A stretch of DNA of 40,000 bases from Neocallimastix lanati (nom. inval.) (lineage: Eukaryota; Neocallimastigomycota; Neocallimastigomycetes; Neocallimastigales; Neocallimastigaceae). The notes below the pieces were generated by a model. That model made no database searches, was not told the DNA's origin, and worked only from the letters and a program-made list of their open reading frames with translations. Each line of letters opens with the position of its first letter. Position 1 is the first letter of the stretch. The stretch is taken from assembly GCA_016946835.1 (NCBI GenBank), contig JACVTC010000040.1:32501-72500 (forward strand). The letters are read 5' to 3'. The translations under genes were made by a program, and so were the position numbers. Below, piece after piece: positions 1 to 12,000 of this stretch.

Positions 1-2298
1 TTAATATATTAAAAGAAAAAAAAGGGGGTTTTATAAGATACTACTACTAGTACTTCTACTACTACTAATAGTACTAATAATATAAGAAATAGAACATAAT
101 TAATATACTTTAATTAAGAAATGTTATTAATATGGAATAATTTTTCTAAGAACATATAATATTAAATATTAGTTATACATTTTTATATGAGTTTTTACCA
201 TCTGGAGATAAAATAAAAAATATATATAAATATATATATTTTTTTTAAATAAAATATATTAATTTTACAAAATTAGAAAGATAAAAAAATATATATTATA
301 TATATATATAATATTTTATTTTTTTTTTATAAATAAATTTATTTTTTAAAATTATGGAAACTTTTTTTTATTCAAGTATATAAAATACAAAATAGAATAT
401 TTATTAATTATATAACAATTCTAAACTTTATATCGATTTATAAATATATTTAGAACGCAAAGGATAGGTGGAATAAGTGATATATAATATTAAAATTTAA
501 ATAAATATTAAAATCAGGATGTAGTGTTAAACTATTTCTAAAGTTTACTTTTTGGTCATAAAACTTACAATTCATTATTTTTAATACTATTATTAACCAT
601 AATAAAAGTTAAAAACTTTTTTATATAACGATAAAATTAAATGTTAAAATGCATGTAATTTCTATATATTTAAAAATTTTTAATTTCATCAATAAGTCAT
701 TTTGTTAAATTTTAACTTAATTATATAAAAAAAGGGTAAAAAAAAAAATTTTTTTTTTTTGTTACACTAAAATTATTTTAATTAGTAATAAATTAAAATA
801 TTAAAAAAAAAATTTTATAATTCTTTTTTTATGGTTATTATTTCTATTTATTTAAAATATTCCAATAAGGAATAGAATAGAATTAGTAAAATTTTAAAAT
901 TATTAAATTATTTATTTAGAATTTTGTATTTCTATAGTTGGCAGGTGTTTTTGGGAATGATTTAGTCATATTAAATAACCTTTTAAAAATAATCACTAAT
1001 GTATAGAAAATACAGGACAAGCATCCAAAAAAAAAAAAGAGGATAAATATTAGTTATGCTTATTATGTATATATATAATAATTTTTATTTTTATAATAAT
1101 AATAAATAGAGATAATACATATTTGTTAATAATTATAATAATTCAATAATATTATTAATAAATTCAATAGCTCTCTAATTATAAATTTATAATAAATTTT
1201 TAATTATTTTAGTAAATATGTCATTATGTCATTATTTTTATTTTAATAGGATTTTTTTTTTTTTTTTAAAATACAATGAACAATATTTATTTATTATTAT
1301 TAACATATATTATACTTTATAACTTTATATAAACTCTTCCTAAATTTAATTTTAATTAGACTGATAATATTAATATAGATATAAAGAAAAGAATAAAAAA
1401 ATCAATACTATTCTTGTTTAAACAAAGAATCATTTTATATCATAAAAAAAAATACATCAGCAGATTTTTTTTATGGTCTATTATTCATAAAATTCTAACT
1501 GTCCATGTGCATTTTTGGCTTTTAATACATTTTAGTGGATATTTATAATAAAATTTAATTAAGTTTTATTTTTTATTTTTAAACAATATTTTTGAACATA
1601 AATGGATTATTAAAAATATATATAAAAAGTTATTCTTTTATTTTATAAATAATAATATTCAAAATTATAGTATTACACTTAATAATAATAATTTTATTAT
1701 TAATAATTATAATAATAATTTCTTATAATAATAATAATCTAAAAAATTAAATATTAATAGATATAATGTGGTTTATTGTATATTTTTAACATATAAAATT
1801 TTTTTATCCAAAAAAGGAAAAAATTGAAGTGTGTATTCTTTAAAATTAATATATAAAAAGTTCCTACAAAATGTATTTAATAATGTAAGGATTAAATATT
1901 TTAAGTTATTAAAATTCGAAGATTTAATAACAATTAATTAATTTTAATAAAAGTTAAATAATCCTAATTCTATTTATAAATTTATTTTATTAAAAATTTA
2001 TAGAATATGTTATCAGATCAATATTTTTGAAATAAAATATATAAATAAAAGAACCCCCTTTTTTATATATTATTGATTCAAAAATACTTTAATGATCCCT
2101 ATTTTTAATTTTAAATATCTCAAAGCCTATTAATGTATACACTTTTCATTACCAAATTTATGTTAAAATTCTTAGTTTCTTACAATTAATAATTCATAAT
2201 TGAATTTAGAACCAGTAAATCTAACCTTTACAATATTAATAATAGTAAATATAAAATTTAAAATTCACTTCCTTTTTTTTTTTTTATTTTTCTTTTTT

Positions 2299-2329
<31 letters not shown>

Positions 2330-5300
2330 AGCAATACAACTTTATTTAAATTTTTATTTAAATTACTTTCATATTTTTATTTATATTAAATTTAGAGAAT
2401 GTATATATAATTTGATTTTTATCTAGAATAATAATGTTATTATTAAATATAATTACAATATATCATTTTTCTATTTTTTTGTATTAATTTTCAATTACTA
2501 TTTTTATGGCTATTTAAAGCGTGATTTTTGTTTTGCGGTCATTTTTTCCTGTATTTCAACGAAGATTTCACAAACATTATTAATTTTTATCACTATAAGT
2601 ATTAATTATTTTATTACTAAAATATACTATATATAATTTATAATAATTTAAAGATTTAATTTTACATTAGATTTTTTTTATAATATGTATAAGCCACAAT
2701 TAATATTATCCAATCATTATAATTTTATTAATCAAAAATTATTTGGTTGATACATCCAAAATGTTTATTGGCTTTTTATCAATATTATTGATATATTTGT
2801 ATTATAAATATTTATTGAATAATAAATTAATAAAATACATACTAAAAAAAATAAATATATTGTATATTATGTAAAATGTTAAAAAAATAATTATTATTTT
2901 GTAAGAATTGATTTATTAAAATTTTATAATATATGATATATATTTTTTCTATTTATAAACCTTTAAATTATAGTAGAGTACTTGCTAAAATATAAATATA
3001 TTAACTTTGGATAATATATATATGATTTAATATGTTCTTTTGTCTTTTTATAAATTGATTAAAATTTGATCAGTTAGAAACCTTCCATGTTAATACAAAA
3101 TAGTTTATATCTATTTTTTCATTTAGCTTTAATTAATTTACATACTATTTAATTATTTAATTAACTTATTGTCTAAAGTTTAATATGTTCTTTAATAATA
3201 ATGATGTTAATATATATATTTGTAGTAATTTATTTTGTGAATAAAGTATTATCATTTAATCATAATTATAAAATATATAAAGATGTATCATCATATATGA
3301 TTAAATCATATTTATTTTTATATATTATTTTTTATTCTAATAATCCGTTCAATACATATCAGTATTGTATCATTACTAATTATTATTTATATGAATAATG
3401 TAAAAGTAAATATACAGATACAATTAGGTATACAATTTATAGTAGTTGAATAAGTTTACTTTTATCGATCTTTATATTATTTAAAATGTATATATGTATG
3501 TTTATTTTATTCATTGAATATAATAATAAAAATATTCATAATTATTTAATAGTATTAATAATAGTATTTTTAATAGTAATAGTAATAATAATGAACTATA
3601 GTAATTCGTTAAATTAATGCTATTTCAAAAATAAAAAAAAAAAACTTAATTATAGAATAGAATGTAAAAGAAAAAAATAATAACCAAATATTAAAGTATA
3701 TTGTAATATATGTAATTGAATTTAAATAAAACTATTATGAAAGATAATTCTATTACTTATATAATTTATATTATTATTTTAAGAACAAATATTTAATAGA
3801 AAATAAAAATAATATATATATCAATAATATTTAATAATATTATTGATATATATAATATAAAAATAATACAAACTTTTGTTTTATTGTTTTTTATATTTAA
3901 TAAATAAAATTAAAGCTTTTTAAGTTTTTTGTCTTTATTTATTAACTGCTATTTATAATATTTTAAAAATATATTTTATAATATATTTAATACATATTAA
4001 GATATTACGTATAATTATTAAATAATATAATATATTTATAATATATTAACATTAAAATATTGTAATAATAAATAAATTGTTAATTTATTTTATGTATTAT
4101 TCACCAATTTAAATTTCATTTAAATATAAATAGTAATTAACCTTGTATTAAAATAATATTAAGATTAATTAATATTAATATCAAGCTTAATTTTTATTAA
4201 TTTTTTATATATTACATTATATTAGGCAATATTATAAAAATATATTTTAATTATACAATTTAATAAAAGAGGATAATCCATGTTATATTAAAAATTAAAT
4301 ATATCAAATTGTGATTTATAAATAACTTTTAATATAATAAATAATAAATAATAAATAATACCATAATACATAATAAATAATAAAATAATTAATAATACAT
4401 AATAAATGATAATATAGTGAAATAATAAATAATAAGCAAATGAATATTTGAACATAAAAATAACAATAAAAGAAAGTCAATTATCACAACTATTATAAAA
4501 CACTTCGATTTTTTATAGTATGAATAAAGATATATATATTTTCTTTTTTTGATAATTTGAATTTCTGATTTTTATTTTATTTTGATTTTAAATATTTTTT
4601 TAGAGGTCTTAAAAATATATATTACAATTTATTTTTCTTATAAAAAAAATTAACTAAAAAAAAAAAATTATAAATATTATGATAAATATCGAATTTAAAT
4701 TATTATTTATTTATTTATTTATTATTAATTTTAATAAATAATTGAATTAGGAAAATTATTTAAATTCAGGCTATTTTTTATTTTACATAACTATGCAAAA
4801 AATTGATGCCTAGAAACAATAATAATAAATATTAATAATATAAATATCGACAATAATGTCAGTAATATAAAAAATTAGTTTCATATTTTGTAAAATATAT
4901 ACGATAAGTCTGCTTATTTATATTATTTATGTATATATTTTATTGATAAATTGATTAATAAATAATAGTTTTAATATATATAAAAAATTTTTTTTTTAGA
5001 GAAAAATTTAAAAAAAAAAAAAAATAAAAAAGACATATACTATCTTTTATATTACTTAATAAATAAAAATGCTTTATAAAATGATTATAATATTGAATAA
5101 ACGACTATAATAAATATTAACAAACACTTTACATGATTATTTTTATTTTTATTATTATTTATATTTTTAATTATTTATATATAGCACTTTTTATTGTTTA
5201 TTATTTTTTATGTATTTAATTATTTGTTACGTATAATCTGACTATATTGTATATAATATACAAAAAAATCTTTTTTACTATATGAAAAAAAAATATATAA

Positions 5301-5737
5301 AAATAATATGAACAAAATAAATAAATAATAAATAATGAATGATAAATATATAAATAAAATTTTTAATAAAAAAGTTTTTTAAAATAAAATAAATAATTTA
5401 ATATAAAGAGTTTATTTCCTATATTAATTATATCAATAATATATTGAAATAATATTAATATATTTGAATAAAAAATTAAATTTTTTATTTTCCAATAACA
5501 TTATTATGATATAATTCAATTTATATTATAATATATTATAAACTTAAACAATTATACTATTAATAAATTAATAAAATTATTAAAATATAAAAAAAAATTT
5601 TTATTAGGTTTAGAAATTTATTGAATAAATATTTTTTTCAGTTAAAAAAAAAACATCTTTAACTGTTTTAATTTTTTTTTTTCACAAAATAATCAAGAAC
5701 AACAAAAAGTTTTAAAAAATAAAATAAAAAAAGAGAA
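1..5737. other. AT-rich intergenic spacer, no gene seen
   Basis: This stretch is almost pure A/T with long A and T runs and small TA-rich palindromes. The only ORF longer than 60 codons (3201-3398) is a low-complexity Ile/Tyr/Asn translation without recognisable domain or codon bias. A short CTA/TAC-type microsatellite lies at about 40-85. Islands of slightly higher GC at 440-560, 930-1030 and 2515-2570 contain no readable exon. The last 100 bases (5640-5737, pyrimidine tracts then CAAGAACAACAAAAAG) are probably the 14-3-3 promoter and 5' UTR. Confidence 0.8.
3813..3854. repeat. Perfect 19-bp inverted repeat with 4-nt loop
   Basis: Arms 3813-3831 and 3836-3854 are exact reverse complements around the loop TAAT. 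The arms are TA-rich but include a C/G pair, so the symmetry is not just simple (TA)n. Function unknown; it could extrude as a cruciform or be a remnant of a small inverted-repeat element. Confidence 0.6.
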
Positions 5738-7376
5738 ATGGCTGACGGTATGAATAAAAAAGCATATAATATTATAATAATTTAAATATATATTTGTAAG
5801 AGATGTAATAGGAAGTGTTTAGAAATATTTAAATAAAGTATTTTGTGAAAAATAAACAAAAGAAAATTAGAAATAGATTAATGAGCAATGTAAATAAGTT
5901 GATCCAATGTAAATAAGATAGTGTAGAAAATAAAAGAGTAAGATAATATTTAATAAATATATATAAAGAAATTAAAAGTTTTAGTAATAAAAAAGATTTG
6001 AATAATTTGGAGTAAATTGGAAGATACATCTTTTTAATTTTAAAGTTAAGACATGATAAACAGATTGTTATATATCTATAATAAATATAAAATTGAAATA
6101 AATAAAGGAAAATATTTGAAATTAAATAGTAAAAAAAAAAAGCATTGAAACCGAAAAATGTGAATTAAAGGAAAATAAACACAAAGTTTTTTTTGATCAA
6201 TAAGGAATATTGATTTTAAAACGGAAAAATAAAAGTAATAACAAAAATATATTTATGAAAGATCAAAAGCATTAAGTTTTTATTTTTTTCAATATTTATA
6301 ATTAATGCCTAGGAGACAGAGAACATCAAGTTTACATGGCTAAATTAGCCGAACAAGCTGAAAGATACGATGGTAAATATTATTTAAATAAAAATAATAT
6401 AAATTTATTGAAAAAATAAAGTAATATGAAATTAATGATCAATTTATTAAATAAATTATATTAAATAGAAATGGTTCAATACATGAAGGCAAGTATATAA
6501 AAAAATAAACACTATAGTAATAATATATTTAAAATTAGTAACTAATAGATAGGGTGAATATGGGATCTAATAATTATTAATATATCGTTTAATATGGCTT
6601 ATATAGGAAGTTGCTAAGGTAAATATTTGAAAAAAAATATAGTATAATATAACAAAAGCGAATAAATAATAAATGTTTTAATTATATGTAAAAATAAATA
6701 GCTTGGTCTTGAACTTTCTGTTGAAGAACGTAATCTTCTCTCCGTCGCTTACAAGAACGTTATTGGTGCTCGTCGTGCTTCTTGGAGAATTGTTTCTTCC
6801 ATTGAACAAAAGGAAGAAAGCAAAGGTAACGAAGCTCAAGTTAACCAAATCAGAGCTTACCGTCAAACCATTGAAAACGAACTTACTGAAGTTTGTTCAG
6901 ATATCTTAAACGTTTTAGATGAACACCTTATTCCATCTGCTGCTGCTGGTGAATCAAAGGTCTTCTACTACAAGATGAAGGGTGATTACCACCGTTACCT
7001 TGCTGAATTCGCTGTTGGTGAAAAGCGTAAGGAAGCTGCTACTCAAGCTCACGATGCTTACAAGAGCGCTACTGAAATTGCTCAAACTGAACTTGCTCCA
7101 ACTCACCCAATCCGTTTAGGTCTTGCTCTTAACTTCTCTGTATTCTACTACGAAATTTTAAGTTCACCAGACAGAGCTTGTCATCTCGCTAAGCAAGCCT
7201 TCGATGATGCTATTGCTGAACTCGATACTTTAAGTGAAGAATCATACAAGGACAGTACTTTAATTATGCAATTACTTCGTGATAACTTAACTCTTTGGAC
7301 TTCTGACCTTCAAGAAGGTAAGGACGACGAAAAGGCCGAAGCTAAGCCAGCTGCCGAAAACGAAGAAGCTAAATAG
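5738..7376 (+). CDS. BMH1: 14-3-3 phosphoprotein-binding adaptor (5 exons)
   Basis: Family function: dimeric cytosolic adaptor that binds phosphoserine/threonine motifs in client proteins. The spliced reading is 258 aa from exons 5738-5747, 6313-6372, 6469-6488, 6607-6618 and 6702-7376. It begins [20 protein letters not shown] and contains both family signatures: [16 protein letters not shown] near residue 43 and [18 protein letters not shown] near residue 215. The phosphate-binding Lys and Arg of helix 3 (YKNVIGAR) and the Arg-Tyr pair of helix 5 (HRYLAEF) are present. The C-terminal tail is acidic and Ala/Glu-rich, as usual. Codons are strongly biased (GCT, CTT, AAG, GGT), unlike the AT-rich surroundings, which suggests high expression. 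Intron 3 is GC-AG. Exon 2 could instead start at 6316, three bases later in the same frame, which would remove one residue. The fungal name BMH1 is given by family; paralogue identity cannot be decided here. Confidence 0.97.
6489..6606 (+). other. GC-AG intron in the 14-3-3 gene
   Basis: The exon junction reads AAG|GCAAGT at the donor and ATAG|GAA at the acceptor. Using the nearby GT at 6493 would add four bases and break the frame. Using the GC donor restores the conserved YMKEVAKLG of the family, and AG|GCAAGT is the known strong consensus for GC-AG introns. Confidence 0.9.
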
Positions 7377-8078
7377 ATGAATATCTTTTTTTTTATTTTA
7401 AAAAATTAAATAAAGTATTGAAGAATTTTTAGATACCTCAATTTTAATTAAAATAAAGTAACAATTAAAAAAAAAAGAAAAAAAAGACAAAAAAATTGAT
7501 TTTTTCTTTTAAATTTTATAATATTCTTTTTTTTGTTTTTTAATTAAAGTAAAATTATGAATATTATGAAAAGAAATAGTGAATTTTTTTTTAAATTATA
7601 AATAATATTTTATAATAATAAAGAATAAATAAAATAAACATTTAAAAATAATAATAAAAGAAAGAAAAAAATCAAATAAAAAAATAAAAAAAAAAAAAAA
7701 TCAAAACAAAAATCAAATAACATTCAAAACAAATAAAATAAAATAAAAACATAATATAAAAAAAATATAAAAAAGTTTTCCTATTTTAAACTAAAAGAAA
7801 AAAAAAGTCATCCATTTTTTTTATAAATTTTAAAAATATTATATATTTATAAATAAAAAAATTTGTATTTATAATAATATAAAAATTTTTATTATTTTTT
7901 TTTTCATTCCAAAAAATATAAATAAAAACAAAAAAAAACAAAAAAAAAAAAAAAAAAAAAAAATTAAATGAAATAGTGTAATATATTTATTTTTTTATAT
8001 TTACAATTAAAATGAGAAAAAGGTATTTTAATTTTATAAATTTGTTTTTTATTACCTTTTTTTTTTTTTTATATTTTC
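7377..8078. other. AT-rich spacer before the LINE block
   Basis: 3' UTR of the 14-3-3 gene and then low-complexity A- and T-tracts, including an A-run at about 7936-7962. An ORF opening at 8012 begins in this spacer and runs on into LINE sequence; its first part is T-rich noise and not a gene. Confidence 0.7.
7409..7414 (+). terminator. Poly(A) signal of the 14-3-3 gene
   Basis: AATAAA 33 bases after the stop codon in a T-rich then A-rich 3' UTR. Canonical hexamer and position; the cleavage site is not defined. Confidence 0.5.
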
Positions 8079-8156
8079 CTGCTGTCCTAGTTGGTTATTT
8101 TAACATGTCATTAAAGAAGATCAAAACATACATTTCAAATAATTTTCCTAATTGGT
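8079..8156 (+). mobile_element. LINE C, left fragment (endonuclease region)
   Basis: The translation PAVLVGYFNMSLKKIKTYIS followed by NNFPNW matches the GDFN region of the EEP endonuclease in family A (SAIVGDFNMTKQQLKDLI). It continues in sense after position 19594 (YIAPLYGNKFTY and so on), so 8079-8156 and 19583-23001 are one element split by later insertions. The element is 5'-truncated at about 8079; upstream is plain T-rich spacer. The catalytic-loop Asp of GDFN is Tyr here, consistent with decay. Confidence 0.8.
8145..8156 (+). repeat. Target-site duplication (left copy) of the B'-B1 insertion
   Basis: TTCCTAATTGGT, identical to 19583-19594, which directly follows the poly(A) of B1. Confidence 0.9.
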
Positions 8157-8201
8157 CAGATTCAAGTCAAAATTCAAATTCAAGTTCAAATACAGATTCA
8201 T
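8157..8201 (+). mobile_element. LINE B', left fragment
   Basis: These 45 bases are identical to 15321-15365 of element B1 (start of the Ser-rich linker, translation DSSQNSNSSSNTDS). B' is 5'-truncated: it starts directly at the target-site duplication of LINE C and resumes at 13830 after the C' insertion. Confidence 0.85.
8191..8201 (+). repeat. Target-site duplication (left copy) of the C' insertion
   Basis: TACAGATTCAT, identical to 13830-13840, which directly follows the poly(A) of C'. Up to three preceding A residues could also belong to it but cannot be told from the tail. Confidence 0.85.
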
Positions 8202-8395
8202 ATTCCTTAGGAAGATTAGAGCGTTTAATCCTCTTTCTTCCTATGACTCTATTTCTGATTTTGAAGATTATATCAATCATTATATATACTTGTTCCTTCT
8301 TGGTGGGACTTTAGTTTTAAATGAACTACATTTCGATAGTGGGGAACAGAGACATTTAAATGAACTACTTTTCAAAGGTTCATCTGAGTCACCTG
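8202..8395 (+). mobile_element. LINE C', left fragment
   Basis: The sequence is nearly identical to 22322-22515 of LINE C (about four mismatches by eye) and encodes the C-terminal part of the ORF after the zinc knuckle (FLLGGTLVLNELHFDSGEQR). C' is a 5'-truncated insertion into B', itself cut by element A at 8395. Confidence 0.9.
8383..8395 (+). repeat. Target-site duplication (left copy) of the LINE A insertion
   Basis: TCTGAGTCACCTG, identical to 13319-13331 directly after the poly(A) of LINE A. Confidence 0.95.
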
Positions 8396-9084
8396 GGTTG
8401 ATGGAAAAGGAATAACCTATATCAGGTGTACTAATTACAGCTTTCTGTGATTCTGATGATAATCAATGGTTATCCTTTCTAAAGTGGCTTCTAGTACGAA
8501 GAGAGAAATCTGGAATACTGGAAGACTGTAGAAAGTGAACTTGACGTTCTATAATGTCTTAAACTGGATATGTAGTAACATTGGAGTTGTACAATTAATA
8601 ATATCATGTAGTTTCTACATATTATCATTGTAATGAATCTATTGTATTTTTTACTTTAGCATTATTTTGTATATGTTTTTTTCTATAGTATTATTTATAC
8701 TCTCATGTAGCTATTGTAAAATGGAAATGTAGGAGATTGATTCACTCCAAAGCTTGTGTTTGAGACATTATTTAACGGATGGGAATCTTTTTATAGTTTT
8801 TCACAACTATTATTTCATTAACACTTAAATTTTATATTATATATGATTATTTTACAGAAATTTTTACATAAAACAGGAATTTATAATTGAAAATCATTAA
8901 TTAAAACTAGTCAACACAAAAAGAAAGAAAAACAAACAAGTTTTAGCAAACAATATACACGAAAGAGAAGACAACAGCAATAAATTTTTATTTTTTTTTT
9001 AATTTTTTAATTTTTACTAATTTTATTTTTTATTTTTTTATTACACTTACTTTTTATTAATATAGATAAGTTTTTTATTTTATT

Positions 9085-12000
9085 ATGTCAACTATACGAA
9101 GAGGTCTGCGACTTTATGGTCCTGACCATGATAAATTTGTTTTAATTTTCATTCATGATCTTGAATCTTGGACTGAAAGTAGACTATGGGAATTTTTAAG
9201 CAAAAAGATATCAAATTGTAATGAAGTTGTTCATGGAATCGTTAAAAAACACTATATTAATATGGAAAACTACTTCATCCTAAGAGTTAACTATAATAAT
9301 TGTACGGATTATTTGAAGGTTATTTATTTGATTACTAAGCACTTACCTGTTAAAAGAATTAAATGGAAGATTACTTCAAGGATACGCACATTTAGTAATG
9401 TTAATCATAATAGAACCAGGTATTATTCTGAACCCTCAATCCCCATCTCTGAAAGCCTCCTGTATGCTAACCCTTTCTCGAATACTAAATATTTCAACCT
9501 CTGTATTAGCTGGAACATAAATGGTTGGAATTCTGAAAAACGTGACGGACTTACCAATTTTAATTCAATCTTTAATCCTATTTGTATTTGTCTTCAAGAA
9601 GTCGGTAATAGTTCATTCCTTAACTCCTTTTCTAACTCATATCCATTCCTTAATCATTATAGAACAGTACTGAGACGTGCGGACAAAAAAATCCCTGGTA
9701 TGAGGGGCCTTTATATAGGTGTGCACTCCTCCTGCCAATTCACTAATGATGATTTTGAATATAGATATATACTCTCAGTAAATATATTCTCTTTTTGGGG
9801 TGTCAGATGTTCTTTAGGGAACATTTACATCCCTAGCAAAAAACACAAAGACTCTAGAGAAAAAGCGGAAACTGATTTTGCTAATTGGCTCAAGAACCAT
9901 CAGAATAACCCTTCGGCTATTGTTGGTGATTTCAACATGACTAAGCAACAACTCAAAGATCTTATTCTTAGAATTTCCCCTCAATGGTTTGTTATGGATA
10001 TGGTTGGTCATCAATTTACTTGGTCTAATGGTGGAAAGAATTCTTGTATTGATTTTATAGTAGTGAACGATAAATTAAGAAATTATCTGAATATTGCTTC
10101 TGTATGCTACTCTTTTAATGACATCTCTGACCATTTACCACTTATTCTTTCTTGTAAAAAAATATCTCCTGATGGTTTTGTTACTCCCCCTCGGGATAAA
10201 CAAATTAAGTGGTCTAATCGAATTTGTAGGGATAAACGTGAAGCAATCTTCTCTCATAATAAATTCACATGTTTACTGGATGAATTTGAACATAATGATA
10301 ATCTAGACTCTAATACAATGGTTAAAAAACTTCTTGACACAGCAAATAAAATAGGCGATGACATTCAAGCAAGAGTTCCTACAAATTTACAGGGTTCAGC
10401 GTTCCATTGTCCTGCTTATATTAAGAAATTATCACATGAAAAACATTTATTTTATAAAAGGATTAAAAATTTTAAACTTCGTAATGATTTGTCAAATCTT
10501 CAAGAATTTTGTGATCTCTCAAAAGAATATAGAGTTCTCTCTGATTATATCATTAGTATTAAAAGAAATATTAGAAATATTAGATTTAAAAATTTGATTC
10601 ATTCCATCGGCGAATGTTTCTTAAAAAATGATGCCCAGCGTGGTTGGTCTGGACTTAAGAAAATTTCTAAACCTTCTTACTCTCCTTCCCAATCACCTGT
10701 ATACATTAAAGATAAAGAAGGTAATGTTCTAGTATCCCAAGAAGATCAACTCAATCGTTTTGCAGAACACTATGAAGAACTTGCTTCTGATATAACTGGT
10801 CACAGTCTTAATGAAAATTATTGGAAAAGAATACTTAATAATTCTTCTACTCCTCAGGAATCATGGGATATTAATCAACCTATTTCCATGTCAGAAATTC
10901 ATTCAACTGTTCTTTCAATGAAAAATAACAAAGCACCTGGTCCTGATGGTATACCTACAGAATTTTTTAAAGCATTTTTTAATTCTGAGAGTAGAAATTC
11001 TTCTCAGGATGACTCTAATCAAGAGGTTACTTATTCCGATTGTGCAAAGTGTCTGTTATTACTTTTTAATAAAATTTGGGATGGTGACTTTCCTAATGAA
11101 TGGAACTCTGCTTCTATTATTTCTATTCCTAAAAAAGGGGATCTTTCAGATTGTAATAATTATCGTGGTATTTCACTCATCAATGTAGGTTTAAAAATTC
11201 TATCAAAAATTGTCACTAAAAGAATATCGGACTATGCTTTTTCTAATGGAATAATTAGACCAGAACAGTTTGGTTTTAGAAATAAAGAAGAATGTATTAG
11301 TTTATTTGTATCCATTCGTGAAATTTGTCAAAGAAGAAAATTTAAGGATAAATTTACCTTTCTTGCCTTTCTTGACCTTAAAAAAGCTTATGATTCAGTT
11401 CCAATTTACAATATACTTACTAAACTAGATAATCTTGGTATTCGTGGTAAATGCCTTCAATTCATTACTAATCTATACCTTACCTCGAAAGCTCGTGCAA
11501 TCTTTAATGGTAAACTTTCAAAAGAATTTCCAATACACCGTGGTGTTCGCCAAGGGTGTCCTCTCTCACCTATCTTATTCAATATATTTATCAATGATAT
11601 TTTTGATAAATGTAAAAGATATGGTGTGATTACTGAAAAGAAAAAGTGTTGTGGTGGATTATTTGCTGATGATATTGTATTATTAGCTCCTACAAAATCT
11701 TCACTTAAAAACCTTTTGAATATTGCTCATGATTGGGGTATTAAAAATGAAATGACCTTTGGAATCAATAAATGCGCTACACTAGTTGTTAAACCTAAGA
11801 ATTTTATTCCTTCAAGACATTATGAAAATCCTACATTTAGACTTGGTATGAACTATATACCAAGCACTAATCAATATACATATCTTGGTATACCTTTTAA
11901 TGAATCGTTGGATTTAAAACCTATTATTGCTAAGATGAACAGTATAATTAATTATACAGTTAACTCTTTCTTTAGATTTTTAACCAATAGGAATGTTCCT

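Noticed and set aside
3201-3398. 65-codon ORF in the left spacer
   Set aside because: Low-complexity AT translation, no codon bias, no splice or promoter context.
7934-7963. A run before the LINE block as the tail of another element
   Set aside because: No LINE 3' box, AATAAAG at the right place or ORF remnant precedes it; such runs are common in this spacer.
8012-8415. Two overlapping ORFs that look like a small gene with a signal-like N-terminus
   Set aside because: They are made of T-rich spacer plus pieces of LINE C, B' and C' joined at two insertion points; the frame is accidental.
8396-8430. HDV-like fold at the 5' end of LINE A by analogy with family B
   Set aside because: Only a weak GGTT/AACC pairing is visible; no second pseudoknot strand was found.
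8453-8459. CTGATGA in the LINE A 5' UTR as a hammerhead ribozyme core
   Set aside because: The following stem exists (GATAA/TTATC) but no GAAA and no third stem are in place.
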